The position numbers were made by a program, and so were the translations under genes. Positions 9,278-18,461 of a stretch of 64,000 bases of DNA are shown here, piece by piece; position 1 is the first letter of the stretch, and every line of letters begins with the position of its first letter. The stretch is from Pseudomonas plecoglossicida NBRC 103162 = DSM 15088 (GTDB taxonomy: Bacteria; Pseudomonadota; Gammaproteobacteria; Pseudomonadales; Pseudomonadaceae), in NCBI RefSeq assembly GCF_000730665.1, contig NZ_BBIV01000018.1, positions 79,503 through 143,502 on the forward strand, given 5' to 3'. The notes under the pieces are model-generated. The model did not search any database, was not told the origin of the DNA, and was given only the letters and a program-made list of their open reading frames with translations.

Positions 9278-10504
9278 TTACGCAGAGGTTGCCCGCGCCT
9301 GGTCGTTTTGCTCAGGTTGCGTCGCCAGTGGCAATTGCAGGCTGAAGGTAGCGCCCTTGCCCTCTTCGCTGTCGACCAGGATACGCCCGCCATGGGCCTG
9401 GACGATCTGCTCCGAGATGTACAAGCCAAGGCCCAGGCCATTGCTGGCCTGCTGCGTCGCGACCCGCTCGAACTGCTGGAAGATCCGCCGCTGGTTGGCG
9501 GCACTGATGCCGATGCCCTGGTCCTGCACTTGCACACAGGCCATGCCGTCCTGGGCGAACACGCGAACCTGCACGGGGCGCCGTTCACCATAACGCAAGG
9601 CATTGGACAACAGGTTGGCCAGCACTTGCTCAATGCGAAACTCGTCCCACTCCCCTTGCAGCAGCTCGCAGCATTGCAGCTCGATGGACGTCTCCAGCGC
9701 CGTGGCCTGGGCCGTGAAGTTCTCGATCAGGCCGCGAACCGTCTGGCCGAGGTCGAACGACTTGCGCCGCAGCGACAGCTTGCCGGTGCGGATGCGCGAC
9801 ACATCGAGCATGTCTTCGATCAGCCGGATGAGGCTGTTGATCTGCCGCTCGTCGCGCTCGACCATGGCCTGCAGCTTGTCGGCACAGAAGGCATCGAGAT
9901 TGCCACGGGCCAGGTGCATCTTGCGCAGCTGGGTTTCCAGGATCAGGCCGTTGAGCGGTGTGCGCACTTCATGGGAGACGATCGACATGAAGTCGTCACG
10001 CATGCGCACCGCGCGCTCCAGTTCACCCTGCGCCTCCTGCAACTGGGCCAGCAACAGTGCCTGTTCCTGGCGGCTGTGCTCCAGGGCCTGCAGCTGCAGG
10101 TCGAGGACCTTGCGCTGGCGGTACAGGTCGACGAACACCGCGACCTTGCTCTTCACCGCCAAGGTGTCGAGCGGTTTGTGCAGGAAGTCCACCGCGCCGC
10201 TCTCGTAGCCCTTGAACGCGTAGTTCATCTCGCGGCCGGCCGCGGTGACGAAGACGATCGGGATATTGCGGGTCTTTTCCGTACCCCGCATCAGCTCGGC
10301 CAGCTCGAAGCCGTTCATGCCCGGCATCTGCACGTCGAGGATCGCCAGGGCGAATTCGTGCTCGAGCAACAGCGACAGTGCCGCTTCGGCCGACTGGGCC
10401 TGATGCACCTCGCGGCCTTCGCCCTGGATCAGGGCGTCGAGAGCCAGCAGGTTTTCCGGCAGATCGTCGACGATCAGCAGTTTGGCTGTGGTAGGGCTTG
10501 GCAT
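9278..10504 (-). CDS. Receiver-histidine kinase (REC-HisKA-HATPase)
   Basis: The 408-residue cytoplasmic protein starts with a receiver domain (LLIVDDLPENLLALDALI, phosphoacceptor in AILDVQMPGMNG, Lys in FLHKPLD). A coiled-coil linker (about 130-165) follows, then HisKA with the phospho-His motif SIVSHEVRTPLNG and an HATPase_c domain (NLLSNALRYG N box, QDQGIGIS G1, NGLGLGLYIS G2). There is no membrane segment, so the input is presumably phosphoryl transfer through its own receiver. Its start overlaps the end of the CheB gene by 31 bases, which argues for translational coupling in the same operon. Confidence 0.87.
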   Translation of the reverse strand: MPSPTTAKLLIVDDLPENLLALDALIQGEGREVHQAQSAEAALSLLLEHEFALAILDVQMPGMNGFELAELMRGTEKTRNIPIVFVTAAGREMNYAFKGYESGAVDFLHKPLDTLAVKSKVAVFVDLYRQRKVLDLQLQALEHSRQEQALLLAQLQEAQGELERAVRMRDDFMSIVSHEVRTPLNGLILETQLRKMHLARGNLDAFCADKLQAMVERDERQINSLIRLIEDMLDVSRIRTGKLSLRRKSFDLGQTVRGLIENFTAQATALETSIELQCCELLQGEWDEFRIEQVLANLLSNALRYGERRPVQVRVFAQDGMACVQVQDQGIGISAANQRRIFQQFERVATQQASNGLGLGLYISEQIVQAHGGRILVDSEEGKGATFSLQLPLATQPEQNDQARATSA

Positions 10505-11073
10505 GCGCTGGATTCCAGGGTCGCGAGCAACTGCTCGATACCGCTCAGAGAAAGGATATGGTCGGGCCGATGCAGGGCCAGGGCGGCCTCCGGCATCAAC
10601 GCCACCTGTGCGTCGCGGGGGTCCTGGACCACGGTCCGGCCGCCCCTGTTCTTGATGTAGGCAAGGCCCTCGGCGCCGTCTTCGTTGGCGCCGGTGAGCA
10701 GGATGCCGAGCAGTCCGGCGCCGTACACGTCGGCCGCCGACATGAACAGGAAATCGATTGCCGGCCGGGAAAAATGCACCGGGTCCTCCTGGCTCAGCGA
10801 CAGGGTGAAATCGGCTTCCACCGACACGTGATAGCTCGGTGTCGCCACGTAGATCTGGCCGGGCGCGATGGGCTCCTTGTCATGGGCCTCAGCCACCGGA
10901 CGATGCACCCGCCGTTGCAGCACTTCGGCCAACTGGCTGTGGCGGTCATCGGGCAGGTGCAGCACGCACAGCACCGGTGGGGCGAACCCGGCAGGCAACC
11001 CGCCGAGTACCTGCAACAGGGCCGCCACGCCGCCGGCCGAGGCGCCGATCACTACCGCCTGCACGCCGTTCAT
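10474..11073 (-). CDS. CheB-type protein-glutamate methylesterase domain (no receiver)
   Basis: The 199-residue product is only the CheB catalytic domain. It has the catalytic Ser region VIGASAGGVAALL at the N-terminus, the His in VLHLPDDRHSQL and the Asp in LLTGANEDGAEGL. The N-terminal receiver of canonical CheB is absent, so it cannot be switched on by direct phosphorylation. The ATG overlaps the stop of the CheR gene (ATGA at 11073-11070), which fixes the start and shows coupling. In the family this domain hydrolyses receptor methyl esters, but no methyl-accepting protein is encoded nearby. Confidence 0.85.
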   Translation of the reverse strand: MNGVQAVVIGASAGGVAALLQVLGGLPAGFAPPVLCVLHLPDDRHSQLAEVLQRRVHRPVAEAHDKEPIAPGQIYVATPSYHVSVEADFTLSLSQEDPVHFSRPAIDFLFMSAADVYGAGLLGILLTGANEDGAEGLAYIKNRGGRTVVQDPRDAQVALMPEAALALHRPDHILSLSGIEQLLATLESSACQALPQPNC

Positions 11074-11891
11074 GATTTGCGGTAGATCCGTTCTGGCTTG
11101 ACCAGCGGCTCGAAGCGCTCGCTGTAAGCGGAAAAGTCCACCGACTCCTTGCTGCCCAACACCAGGAAGCCGCGGTGGCACAAGGACTCGTGGAACAGCC
11201 CCAGGGCCCGGTCCTGCAACGCCTTGTTGAAGTAGATCAGCACATTGCGGCAGGACACCAGCTGAGTCTCGGAGAACACGCTGTCGGTGGCCAGGCTGTG
11301 GTCGGCGAAGGTGACGTTGTCGCGCAGGCTGCTGTCCATGATGGCGTTGCCATAGGCGGCAGTGTAGTACTCGGAAAAGTCCCGACGGCCACCGGCCTGG
11401 CGGTAGTTCTCTTGGTAATCGCGCATGCTCTGTATCGAGTAGATGCCCTGCTTGGCCTTTTCCAGCGAGCGTGGGTTGATGTCCGTGGCATAAATGATGG
11501 TGCGCTCCAGCAGGCCCTCTTCGCGCAGCAGGATAGCCATCGAATACACCTCCTCGCCCGTGCTGCAGCCGGCGATCCATATCTTGATCGACGGCCACGT
11601 GCGCAGCAGCGGCACCACCTCGTTGCGCAGCGCAAGGAAGTGGCTGGGGTCGCGAAACATCTCGCTCACCGGAATGGTCAGGAACTGCAGCAGCTGCATG
11701 AACATTCCCGGGTCGTGCAGCACCCGTTCCTGCAGGGCCGACACCGTGAGGCACTCGAACTGGCGCAGCGCATGGAGGATCCGGCGCTTGATCGAAGCGC
11801 CGGAGTAGTCGCGGAAATCGTAGCTGTACTTGAGGTAGATCGCCTCGATCAACAGCCGGATCTCGATGTCGGTGTTGCGTTCGCTAATCAA
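11070..11891 (-). CDS. CheR-type protein methyltransferase
   Basis: This is an SAM-dependent glutamate methyltransferase of the CheR family. It has an N-terminal helical domain (IKRRILHALRQFE), the SAM site IWIAGCSTGEEVYSMAI, YATDINPRSLEKAKQGIY and the C-terminal SCRNVLIYF motif. I place the start at the TTG 11891-11889, which overlaps the kinase stop (TTGA) and has GGAG five bases upstream. The in-frame ATG at 11915 has no good ribosome site and would overlap the kinase gene by 28 bases. The gene sits between a hybrid kinase and CheB in a coupled operon that lacks CheA and CheW, so it is not a standard chemotaxis cluster. Confidence 0.85.
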   Translation of the reverse strand: MISERNTDIEIRLLIEAIYLKYSYDFRDYSGASIKRRILHALRQFECLTVSALQERVLHDPGMFMQLLQFLTIPVSEMFRDPSHFLALRNEVVPLLRTWPSIKIWIAGCSTGEEVYSMAILLREEGLLERTIIYATDINPRSLEKAKQGIYSIQSMRDYQENYRQAGGRRDFSEYYTAAYGNAIMDSSLRDNVTFADHSLATDSVFSETQLVSCRNVLIYFNKALQDRALGLFHESLCHRGFLVLGSKESVDFSAYSERFEPLVKPERIYRKS

Positions 11892-14800
11892 ATTCGCTCC
11901 AGTTGCGGCAGCCATACGCGGATCAACGAGAACAGGCGGTCCAGGTCGATCGGTTTGGCCAGGTAGTCATTGGCGCCAGCCTGCAGGCATCGCTGCTGGT
12001 CGTCCTTCATGGCCTTGGCGGTCACGGCGATGATCGGCAGCTTGCGCCAGCGCGCTTGCTGGCGAATCAGCCGGGTAGCCTCGAAACCATCCATTTCCGG
12101 CATCATCACATCCATCAGCACCAGGTCGATGTCCCCGTGCTGCTCCAGCCGTTCGATGGCCTCGCGCCCGTTGCGGCCGATCTCGACGATCGCGCCCTTG
12201 TGCTCCAGGGCACTGGTGAGGGCGAAGATGTTGCGCACATCGTCATCCACCAGCAGTATCTTGCGGCCCTCGAACACCTTGTCGCGGCTTCGCGCGGTCT
12301 TGAGCATGCGTTGGCGCTCATGGGACAGCTGCGATTCGACTTTGTGCAGAAACAGCGTCACTTCATCGAGCAGGCGCTCTGGCGAGCGGGCGCCCTTGAT
12401 GATGATCGAGCGCGAATACTTGAGCAGGTCGGCCTCTTCTTCGCGGGTCAGGTTGCGCCCGGTGTAGACGATCACCGGCGGGAAGGCGCGGATGTCTTCG
12501 GCGGTCATGCGCTTGAGCAGCTCGTTGCCGAGCATGTCCGGCAGCTTGAGGTCGATGATCATGCAGTCGTAGACGTTCTCGCGCAGCAGTGCCAGGGCCT
12601 CGTGGGCCATGGCCACGGCGGTGATCTCGACATCGTCGTCGCCGATCAGGCGGGCGATGCTCTCGCGCTGCAGGTCGTCGTCTTCTACCAGCAGGATGTG
12701 CTTGAGCTTCTGGGTCAGCTTCGCTTCCAGGCGAGCGAACACCTCCTTGAGCTGTTCGCGGCTGGTCGGCTTGACCGCATAGCCCACTGCGCCCATGTGC
12801 ATGGCCGCTTCGACACGGTCCTCGACCGAGATGATGTGCACCGGGATGTGCCGGGTGCCCGCCAGCTCCTTCAGGCGCTGCAGCACGGTGAGGCCGGAGT
12901 GGTCGGGCAGGCGCATGTCCAGCAGGATCGCATCGGGGATGTACTGGGCCGCCAGGGCGAAACCTTCGTCGGCGCCCTGGGCCACCAGGCAGCTGTAGCC
13001 CAGCTCATGAGCCAGGTCGAAGAGGATGCGGGCGAAGTTCGGCTCGTCCTCGATCACCAGGATGCAACGGTTGCTGAAAGGCGCGCGCTCGCGGTCGTCG
13101 GCGAAGCTCGGTGCCGGCAGCTTCGGCACCGTCGGTGCGACTGCCTTGGGTGCCGGTGGCAGGGTGTCGACTGCCGGGCGCAGGCTCAGTGCCTCGACCT
13201 CTTCGGCTTCGGCTTCATAGCGTTCTGGCAGGATCAGGCTGAACACGCTGCCCTGGCCGGGGCTGCTGTCGACGCTGATCTGCCCGCCCAGCAGGTGCGC
13301 GAGGTCGCGGGAAATCGACAGGCCAAGGCCCGTGCCGCCATAACGGCGGTTGCTGCTGCCATCGACCTGGTGGAAGGCGCCGAAGATCGCCTGCTGCTGG
13401 TCGGCGGCGATGCCGATGCCCGAATCGCGCACGGCAAAGACGATACCGGTGCCGGCCTGGTAGCTGATGCCCAGGCTGACCTGGCCATGGTCGGTGAACT
13501 TGACGGCGTTGGACAGCAGGTTCTTGAGAATCTGCTCCAGGCGCTGACGGTCGGTGTACAAGGTGGCCGGCACTTGCCCTTCGATCTTGACCTCGAAGCC
13601 CAGGCCCTTGTGCTCGGCCAGCGGCAGGAACATGCCGCGCAAGCCTTCGACCAGGCGCTCGACCTGGGTGGTCTCGGGGCGCACTTCGAGCTTGCCGGCC
13701 TCGACCTTGGCGATGTCGAGGATATCGTTGATCAGGTTCAGCAGGTCGTTGCCGGCCGAGTAGATGGAGTCGGCGAACTTGACCTGCTCGGCGCTGAGGT
13801 TGCCTTCGCCGTTCTCGGCCAGCAGCTTGGCCAGGATCAGCGAGCTGTTGAGCGGCGTGCGCAGCTCGTGGGACATGTTGGCGAGAAACTCGGATTTGTA
13901 CTTGCTCGAGCGCTGCAGGTCGTCGGCACGGGCCTGCAGTTCTTCCTGGGCCTGGCTCAGCTCGTCGTTCTTGCGGTCCAGGGCGTCGGTGCGCTCGGAC
14001 AACTGCTCGTTGGTCTGCTCGAGCTCGGCCTGCTGGGTTTCCAGGTGCGCCTGGGACTCCTTGAGCACCCGCGACTGCTCCTCGAGCTCTTCGTTGGCGG
14101 TCTTGAGTTCTTCCTGCTGTACCTGCAGTTCTTCGTTGAGTTGCTGGGTCTCGGCCAGCACCTCCTGCAGGCGCTGGCGATAGCGGGCGCTTTCGATGGA
14201 AGTGCCGAGGTTGCTGGCGATCCGCTCCATGAACGCGTCGTCACGGTCCTGTAGCGGGCGCAGGAAGCCCAGTTCGATCACTCCGTTGATCTGCCCATCA
14301 TCACTGGCCGGCATCAGCAGGGCACTGCGTGGCAGGCCGCTGCCCAGGCCGGAGCTCAGGCGGTAGTAGTCTTCGGGCAAGTCCTCAAGGCGCAGCAGGC
14401 GGCCTTCGCGCACAACCTGGGCCAGCAGGCCATCGTGACTGGCCAGCACCTGTTCGCGGGCTTGCTGCTCGGCATCCAGGCCATAGCTGGCGACACGCAC
14501 CAGCCGGCCGTGGCCGTCACGCACGTACAGCGCGCCGACCACGCTGCCCAAGTAGCTGGCAAAGAAACGCAGGATGTTGTCGCCCAGCATGGGCAGGGTC
14601 AGTTGCCCCAGCACCTGCTCGGCAAGCTGGGTCTGGCCGTTGCGTAGCCAGGCCTGGTGTTCCAGGCGTTCGGCCGAACGCTGCTGGGCCCTGAGGTTGT
14701 CATCGTAACTGCTCGACAAGGCGATCAGGTCGCGCCGCCCCAGGTAGGCCAGCAACCCGCTGAGGCCAACGATGAACAGCACGAATGCGGTGATGGCCGT

Positions 14801-15355
14801 GACCGTGACGCTGCTGACGTTCTCGTTGCGCGCGGTGCGCAGTTGCTGTTCGGCACCGACCAGGTCGTCGAACTCCTTGCGGATCTCGTCGGTGATGCGC
14901 TTGCCCCGGCCATTGCTGACAGCCTGTCGGTAGTCGCCGTCGTTGCGGCGCAGGGCGATCATCTCGCTGCCGAACTCGTTCCAGGCCTGCTGCAAGGCGA
15001 GCAGGCGGTCGATGCGGTCGACCTGCTGCGGGTTGTCCTCGACCATGCCGCGCAGGCCTTGCAGGCTGCTGAAGATTTTCGGTTTGGCGACTTCGTAGGG
15101 GTCGAGGAAGCGTTCGTCGCCGGTGATCAGGAAGCCGCGCATGCCGGTTTCCATGTCGATCGACAACTTGACCGTTTCGTTGGCATTGCCGATCACCCGG
15201 TCAGTGTGCTCGACCCATTGCATGGACGACAGCAGGTAGTTGATCACCGCGACGAAAGCCACCGCGCCGAGCAGGCCTACGCCCAGCGGCAGGCCAATGT
15301 TGCGGCTCAACAGCTTGCGGAAGCTTCGTTGGTCCATCGAGGCTGCTTGAATCAT
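11888..15355 (-). CDS. Hybrid sensor kinase: CHASE3-GAF-HisKA-HATPase with three receivers
   Basis: The 1155 residues begin with a membrane segment (about 18-42) and a periplasmic CHASE3-type domain (ETVKLSIDMETGMRGFLITG). A second membrane segment follows (about 185-207), then a GAF-like domain (about 250-395) and a long Gln/Glu-rich coiled coil (about 400-490). Next come HisKA (FLANMSHELRTPLNSS), an HATPase domain and three tandem receivers near 770, 890 and 1033 (phospho-Asp in LLDMRLPDHS, IIDLKLPDML and LMDVMMPEMDG). It is the first gene of the operon that continues with CheR, CheB, a second kinase and a receiver. The start could also be Met7. The ligand is unknown. Confidence 0.9.
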   Translation of the reverse strand: MIQAASMDQRSFRKLLSRNIGLPLGVGLLGAVAFVAVINYLLSSMQWVEHTDRVIGNANETVKLSIDMETGMRGFLITGDERFLDPYEVAKPKIFSSLQGLRGMVEDNPQQVDRIDRLLALQQAWNEFGSEMIALRRNDGDYRQAVSNGRGKRITDEIRKEFDDLVGAEQQLRTARNENVSSVTVTAITAFVLFIVGLSGLLAYLGRRDLIALSSSYDDNLRAQQRSAERLEHQAWLRNGQTQLAEQVLGQLTLPMLGDNILRFFASYLGSVVGALYVRDGHGRLVRVASYGLDAEQQAREQVLASHDGLLAQVVREGRLLRLEDLPEDYYRLSSGLGSGLPRSALLMPASDDGQINGVIELGFLRPLQDRDDAFMERIASNLGTSIESARYRQRLQEVLAETQQLNEELQVQQEELKTANEELEEQSRVLKESQAHLETQQAELEQTNEQLSERTDALDRKNDELSQAQEELQARADDLQRSSKYKSEFLANMSHELRTPLNSSLILAKLLAENGEGNLSAEQVKFADSIYSAGNDLLNLINDILDIAKVEAGKLEVRPETTQVERLVEGLRGMFLPLAEHKGLGFEVKIEGQVPATLYTDRQRLEQILKNLLSNAVKFTDHGQVSLGISYQAGTGIVFAVRDSGIGIAADQQQAIFGAFHQVDGSSNRRYGGTGLGLSISRDLAHLLGGQISVDSSPGQGSVFSLILPERYEAEAEEVEALSLRPAVDTLPPAPKAVAPTVPKLPAPSFADDRERAPFSNRCILVIEDEPNFARILFDLAHELGYSCLVAQGADEGFALAAQYIPDAILLDMRLPDHSGLTVLQRLKELAGTRHIPVHIISVEDRVEAAMHMGAVGYAVKPTSREQLKEVFARLEAKLTQKLKHILLVEDDDLQRESIARLIGDDDVEITAVAMAHEALALLRENVYDCMIIDLKLPDMLGNELLKRMTAEDIRAFPPVIVYTGRNLTREEEADLLKYSRSIIIKGARSPERLLDEVTLFLHKVESQLSHERQRMLKTARSRDKVFEGRKILLVDDDVRNIFALTSALEHKGAIVEIGRNGREAIERLEQHGDIDLVLMDVMMPEMDGFEATRLIRQQARWRKLPIIAVTAKAMKDDQQRCLQAGANDYLAKPIDLDRLFSLIRVWLPQLERI

Positions 15356-15607
15356 TTGAAAACGCCCGAGCGAAAAAATCCATTGATCAGTGTGGCGGCC
15401 GACGCCTGTTCGTGCCTGCCGCTGCGCTCACCGGTTAACAAGCGAGTCTAACCAGCTTTGGCTGGTTCGGCAGGGCATTTAGCCAGTATTTGAAGGCGGC
15501 GTGCACGAATCGTTCCCTCGCAACGTGATGGTCGGTATCCTCGGGAACTTCTGCCGCCACCCGGTGCACAGAATAGAGACACGTCTTTTTTCAACAGGAA
15601 ATGAACC
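15356..15607. other. Divergent promoter region between two signalling genes
   Basis: This stretch separates the hybrid kinase (leftward) from a single-domain receiver (rightward). Both promoters must lie here. I see no strong operator and no gene in it. Confidence 0.4.
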
Positions 15608-15958
15608 ATGTACCTTCTGGTAGTCGAAGACGACGACATCGTTCGCATGCTGATGGTCGAAGTGCTCGACGAGTTGGGCTACAAGGCCATCGAAGCACAA
15701 GACGCCACGAGCGCCCTGCGCATTCTCGAAGACCCGGCCCAGCAGTTGGACCTGCTGATGACCGATGTGGGCCTGCCGGACATGCGCGGCGAAGAGCTGG
15801 CCGCCAGGGCACGCGCGCTGCGACCATTGCTGCCGGTGCTGTTTGCCAGTGGCTATGCCGAAAGTTTCGAGGTGCCGGAAGGGATGCAGATGATCGGCAA
15901 GCCGTTCAGCATCGACCAACTGCGTGACAAGGTGGTGGGCATTCTGGGCACGCCTTGA
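15608..15958 (+). CDS. Single-domain response regulator (CheY-like)
   Basis: The 116-residue receiver has LVVEDDDIVR at the N-terminus, the phosphoacceptor Asp in LMTDVGLPDMRG (about 56), Ser in FASGYAE and Lys in MIGKPFS. There is no output domain. AACAGGAA lies a few bases before the ATG. It is divergent from the large hybrid kinase, so it is a plausible additional target of that system. This partnership is inferred from position only. Confidence 0.83.
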   Translation: MYLLVVEDDDIVRMLMVEVLDELGYKAIEAQDATSALRILEDPAQQLDLLMTDVGLPDMRGEELAARARALRPLLPVLFASGYAESFEVPEGMQMIGKPFSIDQLRDKVVGILGTP

Positions 15959-15970
15959 GAGCGTGGTGGC

Positions 15971-15996
15971 TTCATCGCCGGCTTGCCGGCGATGAA
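15971..15996. terminator. REP-type palindrome between convergent genes
   Basis: Perfect inverted repeat with 12-base arms (TTCATCGCCGGC) and a two-base loop. It lies in the 41-base gap between the rightward receiver gene and the leftward cobF gene, where a bidirectional terminator would be expected. Confidence 0.6.
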
Positions 15997-15999
15997 GGC

Positions 16000-16749
16000 C
16001 TACAACTCGCGCCGCAACAGGTAGGTATCCATGACCCACCCCTTGCGCGCCCTCGCCTCCTCCCGCACCTCTAGAATACGCGCCTTCACCGCCTGCAAAG
16101 GCCCGGCAATCAGCACCTCGTCCTCGGTCCCCAGGTAAGCGCCCCAGTAGATCACCAGCCCAGGGTCGTCGAGCGCCGCGAACGCACACTGCCCATCGAG
16201 CATCACCACCACGTTGTCGAGCGACCCCAGTTCGGCCAGGCGACGCCCTGGCAGCACGGTCAGCGGCTCGCCGATACGGTTGAGCGGGACCAGATGCCGT
16301 GCCGCCAACGCCTGCACGCTGCTGATGCCGGGAATTACCTGCAAGCGCAGGGCGACCCCGCGTTCGCGGACCAGGTCAAGCACGCGCAGGGTGCTGTCAT
16401 ACAGGCCAGGCTCGCCCCACAGCAAAAAGGCACCGATATCCTCGGCGCCCATTTCTTCGTTGATCAGGCGGGCGTAAAGGGCAGCGCGCTGGCGATGCCA
16501 GTCCTGCACGGCCTCCACATAGTCTGCGGCCTCGGCATCGCGCTGCGGGTCGGCGACTTGCACCAGGCGGTAGCCAGCCTCGGGGCAGTAACGTTCGAGG
16601 ATGGCCTTGCGCAGCCCTACCAGCGCGTCCTTGTCAGCGCCCTTGTCGAGCACGAAGAACACCGTGGCACGGCGCAACGCCTCCACGGCCTCATAGGTGA
16701 CCTGCCGTGGATCACCCGGGCCGATACCGATCAGCAGCAGCTCTTTCAT
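16000..16749 (-). CDS. cobF: Precorrin-6A synthase (deacetylating)
   Basis: The 249-residue product has the tetrapyrrole methylase fold. The N-terminus MKELLLIGIGPGDPRQVTYEA, LLWGEPGLYDST, VIPGISSVQALAARH and the C-terminal VMDTYLLRREL match CobF. In the aerobic cobalamin pathway CobF methylates precorrin-5 at C-1 with loss of the extruded acetyl unit. The start is the ATG at 16749; a longer frame upstream lacks family similarity. The other cob genes are not adjacent, and there is no riboswitch in front of it, unlike the receptor cluster near 45.1 kb. Confidence 0.9.
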   Translation of the reverse strand: MKELLLIGIGPGDPRQVTYEAVEALRRATVFFVLDKGADKDALVGLRKAILERYCPEAGYRLVQVADPQRDAEAADYVEAVQDWHRQRAALYARLINEEMGAEDIGAFLLWGEPGLYDSTLRVLDLVRERGVALRLQVIPGISSVQALAARHLVPLNRIGEPLTVLPGRRLAELGSLDNVVVMLDGQCAFAALDDPGLVIYWGAYLGTEDEVLIAGPLQAVKARILEVREEARARKGWVMDTYLLRREL

Positions 16750-16814
16750 CGCCAGACCCTGCAAGGGAACCAGCGGCCATTGTCGGCCGGCCGCCGGGGT
16801 TTGGCAAAGCGACC

Positions 16815-18116
16815 TCAGAAGATCGAGAAGTTGTAGCTGACGATGACCCGCGTCTCGTCCATGTCCCGCGCCCACTGCTCGTAGTTGCTGCGGTAGGTGG
16901 AGTTGCGCAGGCGCACGCTGACATCCTTGAACGTGCCGCTCTGCACCTGGTACTTGAGCTCGGTGTCGCGCTCCCATTCCTTGCCCTCGGCGTTGCTGCC
17001 CGGGACCTTGATGTGATCACCGTTGATGTAGCGGGTGAAGAACGTCAGGCCTGGCACGCCGAGGGCCTTGAAGTCATAGTCGTAGCGCAGCTGCCAGGAG
17101 CGTTCCTGAGCGGCGGCGAAGTCGTTGACCTGGGCATAGTTGACCAGGTACGGGTTGGTGCCATCCAGGTAAGGCATGGCGCTTTCGCCGTACATGCGCT
17201 GCCAGCCGGCACTGACCTTGTGGCCACCCAGGCTGTAGCCGAGCATGCCACTGAAGGCGCGATGATCGATCTCGCCAGCGTGGGCGTTGCCGATATCATC
17301 GCTCTTGATCAACCTCAGGTCGGCCGAAAGGCCGCCGACGGCAAGCGGCTGGTTGGCGACGAAACCGAGGAAGTGCTGGCGGTAGATGTTGTCCAGCTCG
17401 CCCACCTGGTACTGGGCACTGAAGCGCTCGTTGAAGCGGTAATCCAGGCCTGCCAGGTCGAAGTGATCCGCCTCGATGTCGCAGGCATAACGCTTGTTCT
17501 TGCAATGCACGCGAATATCCTGGCGGTCGCTGGAGTCCCGTGCGGTGTACTGATTGAAGCGGGCCAGGGTGAGCTTGAAGTCCTTCAGCTCCTCGGACGT
17601 CAGCAGGGCGCCGTGGAACATGGTCGGCAGCAGACGGCCATCGTTGTACTTCAACAGTGGCACATCCGGCATCGTCGAGCCGTACTTGAACACGGTCCTG
17701 GAAACCTTGACCTTGGCCGCCAGGCCCATCTTCGCGTATTGATCGGCAGAGTGGCGTGGATCATGGCCGGAAGAAGGCAACAAGCCGCTGTTACTGTCTG
17801 CCGGGCTGGAATCGAGTTTGAAACCGAACATGCCCAATGCATCGACACCGAAGCCGACCGGGCCCTGGGTATAACCGGACTGCAGATTCAGAATGAAACC
17901 TTGTGCCGCTTCTTCACGCTTTGACGCGCCCTGACTGGAACTGCTGTGGCCGTCACGAAAGTCCCGGTTGAAATAGACAGTGCGCGCTTCGACCTTGGCA
18001 GTACTGTCTTCAAGGAAACCGGCGGCCTGGACCTGGGCACCGGCACACAACAGGAACAGGCCGGCAACACGGCGCCCGGGGGCGAGAGGAAAAGGGGCAA
18101 ACATGCGAGGGAACAT
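16815..18116 (-). CDS. OprD-family outer membrane porin
   Basis: This is an OprD-type substrate-specific beta-barrel porin of about 433 residues. It has a signal peptide (GRRVAGLFLLCAGAQVQA), then GFLEDSTAKVEARTVYFNRDF, the typical OprD N-terminal strand. Other hallmarks are LPSSGHDPRHSADQYAKMG, MPDVPLLKYNDGRLLPT and the terminal strand ending VIVSYNFSIF with C-terminal Phe. OprD porins carry amino acids, small peptides or aromatic acids; the substrate here cannot be told. The start is ambiguous: ATG at 18116 or 18104, neither with a good ribosome site. A terminator-like hairpin lies just upstream in the leader. Confidence 0.88.
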   Translation of the reverse strand: MFPRMFAPFPLAPGRRVAGLFLLCAGAQVQAAGFLEDSTAKVEARTVYFNRDFRDGHSSSSQGASKREEAAQGFILNLQSGYTQGPVGFGVDALGMFGFKLDSSPADSNSGLLPSSGHDPRHSADQYAKMGLAAKVKVSRTVFKYGSTMPDVPLLKYNDGRLLPTMFHGALLTSEELKDFKLTLARFNQYTARDSSDRQDIRVHCKNKRYACDIEADHFDLAGLDYRFNERFSAQYQVGELDNIYRQHFLGFVANQPLAVGGLSADLRLIKSDDIGNAHAGEIDHRAFSGMLGYSLGGHKVSAGWQRMYGESAMPYLDGTNPYLVNYAQVNDFAAAQERSWQLRYDYDFKALGVPGLTFFTRYINGDHIKVPGSNAEGKEWERDTELKYQVQSGTFKDVSVRLRNSTYRSNYEQWARDMDETRVIVSYNFSIF

Positions 18117-18126
18117 CCAGAAGAAA

Positions 18127-18163
18127 GGCAAAAAACAAATCCGCGCCGAACAAAGCGGCGCGG
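18127..18163 (-). promoter_or_regulatory. Terminator-like hairpin in the porin leader (possible attenuator)
   Basis: On the minus strand the stem CCGCGCCG / CGGCGCGG (18156-18163 and 18141-18148, loop of seven) is followed by ATTTGTTTTTTG, the form of an intrinsic terminator. It ends only about ten bases before the likely porin start. No minus-strand gene lies upstream whose transcript it would end, so conditional attenuation of the porin gene is a reasonable inference. Confidence 0.5.
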
Positions 18164-18461
18164 ATGCGGGATAGCCGAACAATCATCAGCTATCATCTGA
18201 AATGATCCCGCAACCGCTCTGCAACAAGCCATTGGACCATGGTCTAAAAACCAGGCAAAGCCCCCGGAAAATGGCCCGAATTTACCGTGCGGGAAACTAG
18301 CAAAGTTCCCGCGCCACACTAAAAAGTTTGCGGTTTACCAGGGCCTGACAAGTGACTACACTCGATGTCAGCGAACAGTTAGACCCACCCGCGTGGCCGG
18401 CGTTTATCCCTCTTCAATGTTCGTCACGCCCTGCCACGGAAGACGTACAGGAGTGATTACA
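18164..18461. other. Divergent intergenic region, porin and nucleoid-protein genes
   Basis: Apart from the hairpin at its left end, this stretch carries no gene. It must contain the promoters of the porin gene (leftward) and the MvaT-like gene (rightward). I could not assign boxes with confidence. Confidence 0.4.
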
